Program-made: the position numbers and the translations under genes
Source: Novosphingobium terrae
GTDB lineage: Bacteria > Pseudomonadota > Alphaproteobacteria > Sphingomonadales > Sphingomonadaceae
Assembly (NCBI RefSeq): GCF_017163935.1
Contig: NZ_JABVZR010000001.1
Span: 62,001-126,000, forward strand
Direction of reading: 5' to 3'
Length of the DNA: 64,000 bases
Shown here: positions 25,329 through 33,018 of the stretch, one piece after another
Layout of the letters: each line of letters begins with the position of its first letter
Numbering within the stretch: the first letter of the stretch is position 1
Notes under the pieces: generated by a model
Databases searched by the model: none
Told to the model about the DNA's origin: nothing
Seen by the model: only the letters and a program-made list of their open reading frames with translations

Positions 25329-26099
25329 TCACCATACTTTCCACGGCGCGCCCTGCGCCCACAATTTTTCGAGATGCTGGCGGTCGCGCAGCGTATCCAT
25401 CGGCTGCCAGAACCCCTTGTGATGCCAGGCGACCAACTCGCCCTGATGGGCAAGCGCTTCGAGAGGCTTTTGTTCCCAGATGGTTTCGGCATTGTCGATT
25501 AAATCGATCACCTCGGGATTCAGCACGAAGAAGCCGCCATTGATAAGGCCTCCGTCACCCGCGGGCTTTTCCTTGAAGCTGCGCACCAGATCGCCTTCGA
25601 ACTCCAGCGCGCCGAAGCGGCCGGGAGGGGCCACGGCGGTGATCGTCGCCTGCTTGCCATGCGCCTTGTGGAAGGCCAGCTGGGCCGTCACATCGATATC
25701 GGAGACGCCATCGCCATAGGTGAAGCAGAAGGGTTCGTCTTCGTTCAGATACTGCCGCACGGCACGCAGGCGCCCGCCGGTCTGGGCGTTGAGGCCGGTA
25801 TCGACCAGTGTGACGCGCCAGGGCTCGCTCTTGGCGGCATGGACCTCGATGCTGTTGGCACCCAGATCGATGGTCACATCGGCGGAATGCAGGAAGTAAT
25901 TGGCAAAGAATTCCTTGATCACATAACCCTTGTAGCCAAGGCAGACGATGAAATCGCTGATGCCATGGGCGGCATAGATCTTCATGATATGCCACAGGAT
26001 GGGCATGCCGCCGACATCGACCATGGGTTTGGGTCTGACCGATGTTTCCTCGCCCAGCCTTGTGCCCAGGCCACCGGCCAGAATGACAGCTTTGGTCAA
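25329..26099 (-). CDS. rfbF: Glucose-1-phosphate cytidylyltransferase
   Basis: A 256-aa nucleotidyltransferase that makes CDP-glucose from Glc-1-P and CTP, the first step of the dideoxysugar path. The signature [20 protein letters not shown] with PKPMVDVGG and [11 protein letters not shown] identifies the CDP-specific family; [11 protein letters not shown] closes the active site near the C-terminus. The start is TTG at 26099, supported by AGAGGAG about seven bases upstream and by the exact family length (257). Longer frames to 26270 would add a non-homologous leader. It is the promoter-proximal gene of the 12-gene run. Confidence 0.94.
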   Translation of the reverse strand: MTKAVILAGGLGTRLGEETSVRPKPMVDVGGMPILWHIMKIYAAHGISDFIVCLGYKGYVIKEFFANYFLHSADVTIDLGANSIEVHAAKSEPWRVTLVDTGLNAQTGGRLRAVRQYLNEDEPFCFTYGDGVSDIDVTAQLAFHKAHGKQATITAVAPPGRFGALEFEGDLVRSFKEKPAGDGGLINGGFFVLNPEVIDLIDNAETIWEQKPLEALAHQGELVAWHHKGFWQPMDTLRDRQHLEKLWAQGAPWKVW

Positions 26100-26317
26100 G
26101 AAAGTCTCCTCTGGGAAAAGGCGCGCTGGAGTGTTTTCGAGCCGGATGATTGTACCCGGTGCTTTGTGAAAACGCGGTGAAACAGAAACCTTGAGCGATT
26201 GATCCGATGCCACCGGATTGACCGCTCTAAAGGGGCCGAAGTGATGAACGGGCGCTGTACCGTGAGGCACTGCGACCGCCCCGTTGCCGGGGGTTTGGCG
26301 TTATTGCCCATGGAGCG
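26100..26317. promoter_or_regulatory. Leader and probable promoter region of the sugar/export operon
   Basis: This gap precedes rfbF. It contains the strong AGAGGAG ribosome site for the TTG start and an AT-richer stretch around 26130-26200 (AACGCGGTGAAACAGAAACC). I see no clear -35/-10 pair or attenuator. The GT39 gene ends at its far side on the same strand, so read-through from it is possible. Confidence 0.4.
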
Positions 26318-27943
26318 TCAAGGCCGTGGGCGGTCGAAATGGAGGATGCGGATCACCGGCCCGGCGCTCTGTCCCGGCACGGGGGCGATGGTGGCCACCA
26401 CGGTGCCGCGCGCGATCAAGCCGCGATAGGCTTGATATTCGGCGGGAAAGCGGCTGCGCTCGGCGGCATAGCGGTCATACTGGCTGATGATGGCGTAATC
26501 GGGATGGCAGGTGGCCGCCGCTGCTGCCGGGGGCATGGTGCCGTAATCGACAACGGCCTGTCCGCCGCGATCGCTCTCGATTTTGGCGTGGTCGACATGG
26601 CCCATCAGAATGTCATGCGCGTTGATGCAGCCCGCGCTGCCCAGCGGGAACAGGATGGTCCAGCCATGCGAGAGCAGGTCGAAGCCGAAATGCTCGACCA
26701 GAATCTGCGAGCCTGCCGGAACATGTTCCAGCGCCCAGCGCGAGGCGATCTGCCGCGTGTCATGCAGCCGCCCTTGCGCCTGAGCGGCATCGGCCACCAC
26801 CAGCGGCAGGGCGGCGGCCAGGGCCATCAGCGCCTGCGCAATGGGGCGCTGGCGCGGCAGAGCCTGAACCAGAGTGCGAATGCCCAGCGCCACGGCGATC
26901 GCCAGCAGCGGCATCAGCGGCAGCGCCCAGCGCTCCCAGATCAGGTGCTGGATGCAGGTCACCAGGGCAAAGCCCGCCATCAGCGGCAGCAGCATCAGCC
27001 GTGTCTCGCGCAGGCGCACCATCGCCGCCAGACCGATCAGCGCCAGAACCCCGGCCACCACGCCAAAGCCGCGCAGCAGCGGGCCTTGCAGATACCACCA
27101 GGCATTCTCCAGCGGGGTGCCGCCGGTGGCGCCCAGATGCTGCAACTGGGCCTCGCCATGCAGATCGTGCAGCACCGTATCATGGGCCAGCAGCAGATAG
27201 GGTGAGATCGCCACCAGAAAAACAAGGCTCAGCGCGCCGAACAGGCCCAGTCGCAGCAGGCCGGCGCTGGCCGCAAGCCGCCCCTGCCTCACCGCGATCC
27301 ACAGCGATCCCGCCATGGCCAGCCCGGCCAGCCCGAAGGGCCATTTGCTGGCCACCGCCAGCGCCAGCCACAGCGCGCCCCAGCCCAGATCGCGGCGGCT
27401 GCGCGCAGGATCTGGCTCGCGCGCAACGCGCAAGGCGGCATCCAGCGCCAGCAGCATGAAGAAGCTGGCCATGATGTCGGAGCGCACCACCTGCGCCCAG
27501 ACCACCGCCACCGGATTGACCGCCAGCACCAGCGCCGCGATCCATGCCGTGGGGCGATCGAACAGGCGGTTGGTCAGGCGATAGGTGCCCCAGACCGAGC
27601 CCATGCCGAACAGCGCCATCACCCAGCGCCCCGGCAGGATCACCCAGCCCGGGTTGAGATAGACCGCATCGGCAAAGGCCTTCACAGAAGGAAACCAGCC
27701 CATCAGCCGCCCCGTGCCCAGCACCGCGCCATTGACGAGGGCCAGCGCATACATGGTGGTGGTGGCCGGATGGCCGAACCAGCCCGGATTGAGCGTGTGG
27801 TGGCTGATCATGCGGATCGCCCCCAGTTCGAACATCAGCTCGTCGGGATCATTGAGGGCGGGGAGACCGAAACTGATTCCATAAAGCCGCAACCCCAAGG
27901 CCAGACCCAGAATGCAGAGGGTAATTCCATTCACTCGACCCAC
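26318..27943 (-). CDS. GT39/PMT-type membrane glycosyltransferase
   Basis: A roughly 541-aa polytopic protein with about ten membrane segments. After the first helix comes LPALNDPDELMFELGA, where Asp-Glu match the catalytic DE pair of ArnT/PMT (GT-C) enzymes, and a second periplasmic feature HPATTTMYALAL. The C-terminal ~120 residues are soluble, probably periplasmic. It would move a sugar from a polyprenyl-phosphate donor to a lipid or glycan. GTG at 27943 is chosen because AAGG is six bases upstream and the first helix follows at once; longer starts up to 28225 add an Arg/Pro-rich unlikely leader. Start confidence is low, family call good. Confidence 0.78.
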   Translation of the reverse strand: MGRVNGITLCILGLALGLRLYGISFGLPALNDPDELMFELGAIRMISHHTLNPGWFGHPATTTMYALALVNGAVLGTGRLMGWFPSVKAFADAVYLNPGWVILPGRWVMALFGMGSVWGTYRLTNRLFDRPTAWIAALVLAVNPVAVVWAQVVRSDIMASFFMLLALDAALRVAREPDPARSRRDLGWGALWLALAVASKWPFGLAGLAMAGSLWIAVRQGRLAASAGLLRLGLFGALSLVFLVAISPYLLLAHDTVLHDLHGEAQLQHLGATGGTPLENAWWYLQGPLLRGFGVVAGVLALIGLAAMVRLRETRLMLLPLMAGFALVTCIQHLIWERWALPLMPLLAIAVALGIRTLVQALPRQRPIAQALMALAAALPLVVADAAQAQGRLHDTRQIASRWALEHVPAGSQILVEHFGFDLLSHGWTILFPLGSAGCINAHDILMGHVDHAKIESDRGGQAVVDYGTMPPAAAAATCHPDYAIISQYDRYAAERSRFPAEYQAYRGLIARGTVVATIAPVPGQSAGPVIRILHFDRPRP

Positions 27944-28320
27944 GCGATGCCTTTCGCTGACCTGCCGGTTGGGGGCATTCCGGCTTGCGGGGGCAGTATG
28001 CGCGGGGCGGCGTCTGTCAAGCGGGATCCTGAACGAAGGCTCCTCGATTGGCCGCAAGCCAGGCACGGGGCCAAGCGCGGGGCCAGGCACGGGGATGGCA
28101 CGCATGCGCGGTGGGGGTGGGCATTTGTGCACTTGCGAAAAACTCATAAGGGAAAAGTGTAAGCGCGCTGTTACAGCCTGCCTGAAATTCCCCGATATCA
28201 GGCTGATATCTCGCTTATATTTCACGCGTCTTGCCCATATGTAACAGGGTCTGGGTGACTCTTTCTCTGGGTCTTCAACCTGCTATAGAAAGCATGGACG
28301 ATATGCTCAGGGAGAATTCC
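27944..28320. other. Divergent intergenic region
   Basis: Lies between the GT39 gene (minus) and the cytochrome c' gene (plus). It should hold both promoters. An AT-rich stretch at 28140-28260 (AACTCATAAGGGAAAAGTGT, then GATATC-rich sequence CCCCGATATCAGGCTGATATC) contains a GATATC...GATATC direct repeat at 28193 and 28204. No gene is seen. Confidence 0.4.
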
Positions 28321-28776
28321 ATGCGTTCGATCAAATTGCTGGTGAGTGGTCTTATTTTGGCCGGGGCCGTTGCGGTGCATGCCGCCACCCCCGATGATGC
28401 GGTGAATGCCCGCAAGGCAAACTTCAAGCAGATCGGCGGCGCCGCCAAGGGCACGGGCGACACGCTCAAGACCGCCACGCCCGATCTGGCGCTGATCAAG
28501 AAGAACGCGGCGACCATCGCCAGCCTGGCCCCCAAGGTGCCAACCTGGTTCCCCGCCGGCACCGGCATTGGCAAGGTGAGCGTCAAGACCGGCGCCAAGG
28601 CCGAAATCTGGAGCGACAGCGCCGGTTTCAAGCTGGCCGCCGCCAATTTCGCCAAGGCTGCCGGTGAGTTCAAGGTGGCTGCCGATTCCGGCAATCTGGA
28701 TGCCATCAAGGCCAAGATGGGCGCTCTGGGCGGCACCTGCAAAGCCTGCCACGACAAGTATCGCGAAAAAGACTGA
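28321..28776 (+). CDS. Cytochrome c' (class II c-type cytochrome)
   Basis: A 151-aa periplasmic protein with signal peptide 1-21 (ending VHA) and a four-helix bundle in which haem is attached at a C-terminal CKACHDKY motif, the class II hallmark. Such proteins carry electrons or bind NO/CO. The ATG at 28321 has AGGGAG seven bases before it, preferred over in-frame upstream ATGs. A cytochrome b561 gene follows 42 bp downstream, so the pair probably forms a membrane-to-periplasm electron path, a common alphaproteobacterial arrangement of unknown physiological role. Confidence 0.92.
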   Translation: MRSIKLLVSGLILAGAVAVHAATPDDAVNARKANFKQIGGAAKGTGDTLKTATPDLALIKKNAATIASLAPKVPTWFPAGTGIGKVSVKTGAKAEIWSDSAGFKLAAANFAKAAGEFKVAADSGNLDAIKAKMGALGGTCKACHDKYREKD

Positions 28777-28818
28777 TTTCAAAAGCAGGCGCGTCAAGCG
28801 CCGAGTAGGGGCCGCTGC

Positions 28819-29502
28819 ATGACCGGGACTCATACCACCATCCGCCTGTGGGACTTGCCTTTGCGCCTATTCCACTGGGGCGTCGTTATCCTGATCCCGC
28901 TCATGTGGTGGACCTACAAGCAGGGCAATATGGAGCGCCATGCCACCTTCGGTCTGGCGCTGCTGTTTCTGGTGATCTTCCGCGTGGTCTGGGGGCTGAT
29001 CGGCAGCCATACTGCGCGTTTCAGCCATTTCGTGAAGGGGCCTTTCACGATCTTCGGCTATCTGACCGGCAAGCATGACGGCAAGGTGGTCGGGCATAAT
29101 CCGCTGGGCGCGCTCAGTGTGATCGGCCTGCTGACGGTGCTGCTGCTGCAGATCGGGCTGGGCCTGTTTTCGCAGGATACCGACGGGCTGTTTTCCGGCC
29201 CGCTCAACCATTACATCCCTGCCGACAATCTGGATCTGGGCGATCAGGTGCATCATCTGCACAAGCTGGGCTTCAACCTGATCCTCGCGCTGGTCGGCGT
29301 GCATCTGGCCGCCATTCTGTTCTACACGCTGGTCAAGAAAGACCGGCTGGTGCCGCCGATGGTGACGGGCCGCAAGAGCTATGATGAGCCTGTCGCCCAG
29401 CCCGATATCGCCCCTTGGTGGCGCGTGATCCCCGCACTGCTGATCGCGGGCGCGGTAACATGGTGGGTGGCGCATGGTGCCAACTGGCCGCCTTTCGGCT
29501 GA
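28819..29502 (+). CDS. Cytochrome b561 / Ni-Fe hydrogenase b-type subunit family
   Basis: A 227-aa integral membrane dihaem protein with four core helices and a fifth near the C-terminus. Candidate haem His occur in RLFHWG (about 19), MERHATFG (about 41) and HHLHKLGFN/VGVHLAA (about 150-170). It begins RLWDLPLRLFHW, the classic start of this family. It accepts or donates quinone-level electrons and would reduce the cytochrome c' encoded just before it. No hydrogenase genes are near. Confidence 0.9.
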   Translation: MTGTHTTIRLWDLPLRLFHWGVVILIPLMWWTYKQGNMERHATFGLALLFLVIFRVVWGLIGSHTARFSHFVKGPFTIFGYLTGKHDGKVVGHNPLGALSVIGLLTVLLLQIGLGLFSQDTDGLFSGPLNHYIPADNLDLGDQVHHLHKLGFNLILALVGVHLAAILFYTLVKKDRLVPPMVTGRKSYDEPVAQPDIAPWWRVIPALLIAGAVTWWVAHGANWPPFG

Positions 29503-29516
29503 CCCGGAAGGCCTGC

Positions 29517-29542
29517 GAAGCCCGGTCTGCAAGCCGGGCTTC
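29517..29542 (+). terminator. Hairpin after the cytochrome pair
   Basis: GAAGCCCGG (29517-29525) pairs perfectly with CCGGGCTTC (29534-29542) over an 8-nt loop, 14 bp after the b561 stop. No T-tract follows, so it may be a transcript-end stabiliser or a factor-assisted terminator. Confidence 0.6.
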
Positions 29543-29549
29543 ATACGCT

Positions 29550-29580
29550 CCAATAAACTCTACTGGAATAATTGACTTTT
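29550..29580 (+). promoter_or_regulatory. Candidate operator/promoter of the RBBP9-cysK pair
   Basis: A sharply AT-rich island in GC-rich surroundings. It holds an imperfect inverted repeat CCAATA-N5-TACTGG (29550-29566) followed by AATAATTGACTTTT, which offers a -35-like TTGACT. The layout resembles Rrf2-type (CymR/IscR) sites that control cysteine genes. This is inference from one site. Confidence 0.35.
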
Positions 29581-29664
29581 GAACTTGTGACCCTCCGGGC
29601 GGTTCCTATATCGCCAGACCTTGCGGCGGCTTTCGCCCCGCAGCTGGCCGGAAAGGAGCATCCC

Positions 29665-30372
29665 ATGGCACAGGACCCAATGGTACGAGATGGGGCATCG
29701 CAGCCGCATGACTCAGGCCAGCCGCCGCTGGTGCTGACCGTGCCGGGGCTCCACAACTCCGGCCCCGGCCACTGGCAGAGCCTGTGGGAGCAGCATCGCC
29801 CCGATTGCCACCGCGTGGAGCTGGGCATGTGGGATCAGCCGCATCGCAACACCTGGGTCAACCAGCTCAATCTGGCGATCCGCGCCGCCCATTCTTCCAG
29901 CAAAGGGACCCGGCCCGTTGTGCTGGCCGCGCACAGCCTTGGCGTGATCGCCGTGGTATGGTGGGCGCAGCTGGAGCAGGAGGCCGCCAGTCTGGTGAAA
30001 GGCGCGCTGCTGGTCGCCCCGCCCGAGGTCGATTTCTTTCCGCGCGATCCGCGTGTCGGCACCTTCGCGCCCGTGCCCACCGGGCCGCTGCCGTTTCCCT
30101 CCATTCTGGCCGCCAGCCGCAACGATCCGTGGATCGGCCTGCATGCCGCGCGTCGTCTGGCCAAGGGCTGGGGATCGCGCTTCGAGGATCTGGGGCAGGC
30201 GGGGCATCTCAACGCTGAAACCGGGCTGGGCCTGTGGCCGCAGGGGCAGGGCTGGCTGGATGAGCTGATCGCCCGTCCCGAAGGCACAGCTCTTGATGGC
30301 AGCCCCCTTGACGTGGGGCCCGGGCAGGGCGATTTCGGCGCTGATCCATCCTTTCCCCGCCTGCGTCCCTGA
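29665..30372 (+). CDS. RBBP9/YdeN-family alpha/beta serine hydrolase
   Basis: A 235-aa cytoplasmic protein with VLTVPGLHNSGPGHWQSLWE near the start, as in the RBBP9/YdeN family, and the nucleophile elbow LAAHSLGVI. The acid and base follow as ASRNDPWI and GQAGHLNAETGLG. ATG at 29665 is chosen because AAAGGAG lies seven bases upstream; an earlier in-frame ATG at 29572 is inside the probable promoter. It is 12 bp from cysK and surely co-transcribed, so a link to sulfur metabolism is inferred; the substrate is unknown. The C-terminal 25 residues after the fold are Gly/Asp/Pro-rich. Confidence 0.87.
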   Translation: MAQDPMVRDGASQPHDSGQPPLVLTVPGLHNSGPGHWQSLWEQHRPDCHRVELGMWDQPHRNTWVNQLNLAIRAAHSSSKGTRPVVLAAHSLGVIAVVWWAQLEQEAASLVKGALLVAPPEVDFFPRDPRVGTFAPVPTGPLPFPSILAASRNDPWIGLHAARRLAKGWGSRFEDLGQAGHLNAETGLGLWPQGQGWLDELIARPEGTALDGSPLDVGPGQGDFGADPSFPRLRP

Positions 30373-30384
30373 TCGGAGAGACTC

Positions 30385-31308
30385 ATGACGAAAGTGCAAT
30401 CCGTCCTCGAAACCATCGGCAACACGCCGCATATCCGTCTGGCACGCCTCTTCCCCGACCATGAAGTCTGGGTGAAGAGCGAGCGCACCAATCCGGGCGG
30501 CTCGATCAAGGACCGCATCGCGCTGGCGATGGTCGAGGCGGCGGAGGCCGACGGCACGCTCAAGCCCGGCGGCACCATCATCGAGCCGACCAGCGGCAAC
30601 ACCGGCATCGGTCTGGCGCTGGTGGCGGCGGTGAAGGGCTACAAGCTCATTCTCGTGATGCCCGAGAGCATGTCGATCGAGCGCCGCCGCGTGATGCTGG
30701 CCTATGGCGCCAGCTTCGACCTGACCCCGCGCGAAAAGGGTATGAAGGGCGCGCTGGAGCGGGCGCAGGAGCTGGCCTCGACCATTGAGGGTGCGTGGAT
30801 TCCGCAGCAGTTCGAAAATCCTGCCAATGTCGATGTGCATGTGAAGACCACGGCGCAGGAAGTGCTGAACGATTTCGCCGATGCGCCTTTCGATGCGCTG
30901 ATTTCGGGTGTCGGCACCGGTGGTCACCTCACCGGCACGGCGCAGGTGCTGAAGGGCGCATGGCCTGACCTGAAGGCCTTCGCGGTGGAGCCCACCCTTT
31001 CGCCTGTCATCAGCGGCGGCCAGCCGGGGCCTCACCCCATTCAGGGCATTGGCGCGGGCTTTATCCCGGGCAATCTGCACACCGAACTGCTCGACGGCGT
31101 GATTCAGGTCGAGGCCGAGGATGCCAAGGCCTGGGCCCGCAAGGCGGCCAGCGTGGAAGGCCTGCTGGTCGGCATTTCGAGCGGTGCCACGCTGGCTGCC
31201 ATCGCCAAGAAGCTGCCCGAATTGCCCGCCGGCGCCAAGGTGCTGGGCTTCAACTACGACACCGGCGAGCGCTATCTCTCGGTGCCCGATTTCCTGCCCG
31301 AACCCTGA
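30385..31308 (+). CDS. cysK: Cysteine synthase A (O-acetylserine sulfhydrylase)
   Basis: A 307-aa PLP enzyme making L-cysteine from O-acetylserine and sulfide. Lys42 in NPGGSIKDR binds [14 protein letters not shown] is the substrate loop; [10 protein letters not shown] holds the phosphate; GISSGAT lies before the C-terminus. Length and motifs are those of CysK rather than cystathionine beta-synthase. GATCGGAGAGACTC gives a good ribosome site. It follows the RBBP9-like gene by 12 bp; an AT-rich site upstream of that gene probably controls both. Confidence 0.95.
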   Translation: MTKVQSVLETIGNTPHIRLARLFPDHEVWVKSERTNPGGSIKDRIALAMVEAAEADGTLKPGGTIIEPTSGNTGIGLALVAAVKGYKLILVMPESMSIERRRVMLAYGASFDLTPREKGMKGALERAQELASTIEGAWIPQQFENPANVDVHVKTTAQEVLNDFADAPFDALISGVGTGGHLTGTAQVLKGAWPDLKAFAVEPTLSPVISGGQPGPHPIQGIGAGFIPGNLHTELLDGVIQVEAEDAKAWARKAASVEGLLVGISSGATLAAIAKKLPELPAGAKVLGFNYDTGERYLSVPDFLPEP

Positions 31309-31414
31309 TCGAGGACCATGGCGCGGCGCGGGTGGATGACTCTCGCGCCGCTCCATGATTTAACATCACATCGTTGGCAGGTTGTGCGCCCGCCATTCCG
31401 TGCTAACATAAATC

Positions 31415-32011
31415 ATGCCTTTGACGGATCTGATCGACCATAGCGCCGTTGCGGCTATCATCTGCGATGCGCGCGATCCGGATTTGCCCATCATCTCCTG
31501 CAACAGCGCCTTTATCGCCCTGACCGGCTATGAGCGTGACGAGATCGTGGGGCGCAACTGCCGCTTTCTGCGCGGCCCGGACACTGATCCGGCGGTCTCG
31601 CAGCAGCTGCGCGAGGCGATCAGGGCCAACCAGCCGACCATGGTGGAGATCCTCAATTACCGCAAGGATGGCACGCCCTTCCGCAATGCGGTGATGGTGG
31701 CGCCGCTCTTCGATGAGGCGGGCCAGGTCGAGTATTTTCTGGGCAGTCAGGTCGATGTCACCGGGCGCGGCGTGGTGGCCGAGGTCAAGAAGAGCATGCG
31801 CGCCGCGGCGCGGGACATCATCGCCCGGCTGTCGCGCCGCCAGCACCAGATTCTGGTGGAGATGGCGGCAGGCAAGCTGAACAAGCAGATCGCCTGGGAT
31901 CTGGATCTGTCGGAACGCACGATCAAGATGCACCGCTCGGCGATGTTCCGCGCTCTGGGGGTGAGGACCAGCGCCGACGCCATCCGGCTGGCGGTGGAGG
32001 CCGGGCTTTAA
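31415..32011 (+). CDS. LOV-HTH blue-light transcription regulator, EL222-like
   Basis: A 198-aa cytosolic sensor with an N-terminal PAS/LOV domain (about 8-115) and a C-terminal LuxR-type HTH (about 135-198). GRNCRFLRG (46-54) holds the flavin-adduct Cys49; NYRKDGTPFRN and FLGSQVDVT complete the LOV fold. In EL222 of Erythrobacter, blue light frees the HTH to dimerise and bind DNA; the same layout and similar size (222 there) imply the same mechanism. The DNA-contact helix is in LSERTIKMHRSAMFRALGV. It stands alone, so its regulon is unknown. The start lacks a clear ribosome site. Confidence 0.93.
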   Translation: MPLTDLIDHSAVAAIICDARDPDLPIISCNSAFIALTGYERDEIVGRNCRFLRGPDTDPAVSQQLREAIRANQPTMVEILNYRKDGTPFRNAVMVAPLFDEAGQVEYFLGSQVDVTGRGVVAEVKKSMRAAARDIIARLSRRQHQILVEMAAGKLNKQIAWDLDLSERTIKMHRSAMFRALGVRTSADAIRLAVEAGL

Positions 32012-33018
32012 GAGCGTTTCAGCCGCAAGCCTCTGGCCAGCGGTGACAGGGCCAGCGCCTGCGCCAGCAGCAGAATGGCCAGCAGCACGGCGATGCGCGC
32101 CAGCGGTTGCGCCGCCTCGGGCAGCTGACGCGTCAGATGGGCGCCGATCACCAGCAGCGGGCCGTGAATGGCATAGAGCGGGTAAGACAGCGCCCCCAGC
32201 CAGCCGCAGCAGCGCGCCGCCATGGCGGGAAGCGCCACGCGAGCGCCCAGCCATAGCGCCATAGGCAGCAGCACAAACACCGCCAGCCCATCGCCCCAAT
32301 CGCGCGCCAGCGGCAGAAAAGGCAGCAGCCCCAGCGTGAGGGGCAGCGGCAGGGCGGCCAGCAGCCACCAGCGCCCGATGGCCGGTGTTGCCTTCAGCCG
32401 CCGCCCCAGCCACACGCCCAGCGCATAGGCCCATGCCACGCGGGCGAAGCCACCCCACCAGTTGGCGGTGGTGTCGCCCATCGCCGCCTCGCCAAAATGG
32501 GCGATCTGCCACGCCATGATCGCAGCTGTGATCAGGGCGAAGCCCAGCACGGCCCGGTCGCTCAGGCGCACCAGCAGCCCCGCATGCAAGGCATTGGCCA
32601 GCAATTCGTAACCGATCGACCATTGCGGTCCGTCGAGTCGGTAGAGGCCGCCGACGCTTCGGGGCCAAGGGAGCAGCAGCAGGCTGGCCAGCAGGATCAG
32701 CGGCCACAGATGCTCTCCGCCGCGCAGCAGGGCAGCGGCCCCGCCGATCAGCACCCCCACGGCCAGCACCGGCCAGAGGCGGGCGAAACGCTGGATCAGA
32801 AAGCGTGTGGGCGAGAGGTCCTTGCGCAGGCGGGGCTCAAAGGCCGGGGTCAGCACCAGCCCGGAGAGCATGAAGAAGAAATCCACCGCCAGATAGGCGC
32901 GCGGCAGCGGCCAGACCGTGCCATGAAGCGGGCCTTCATGATGCAGCATCACCATGATCGCCGCCACGCCGCGCAAGCCGTCGAGCAGCGGCAGGCGGTG
33001 ACCTTTGGGCGGCGTCAT
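32008..33018 (-). CDS. Acyltransferase 3 family (OafA/YrhL-like) membrane protein
   Basis: A 336-aa inner-membrane protein with about ten helices. The opening LPLLDGLRGVAAIMVMLHHEG and AVDFFFMLSGLVL are the two family hallmarks (R in GLRG and the H near the first helix). It O-acylates a surface or lipid glycan. ATG at 33018 overlaps the aminotransferase stop (ATGA). Its 3' end overlaps the LOV gene by 4 bp, convergently. No SGNH fusion domain follows. The acceptor is unknown. Confidence 0.88.
   Translation of the reverse strand: MTPPKGHRLPLLDGLRGVAAIMVMLHHEGPLHGTVWPLPRAYLAVDFFFMLSGLVLTPAFEPRLRKDLSPTRFLIQRFARLWPVLAVGVLIGGAAALLRGGEHLWPLILLASLLLLPWPRSVGGLYRLDGPQWSIGYELLANALHAGLLVRLSDRAVLGFALITAAIMAWQIAHFGEAAMGDTTANWWGGFARVAWAYALGVWLGRRLKATPAIGRWWLLAALPLPLTLGLLPFLPLARDWGDGLAVFVLLPMALWLGARVALPAMAARCCGWLGALSYPLYAIHGPLLVIGAHLTRQLPEAAQPLARIAVLLAILLLAQALALSPLARGLRLKRS

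Noticed and set aside
28193..28209. GATATC direct repeat before the cytochrome c' gene as a regulator site
   Set aside because: Only two short copies, no symmetry or known factor; noted only in the gap description.
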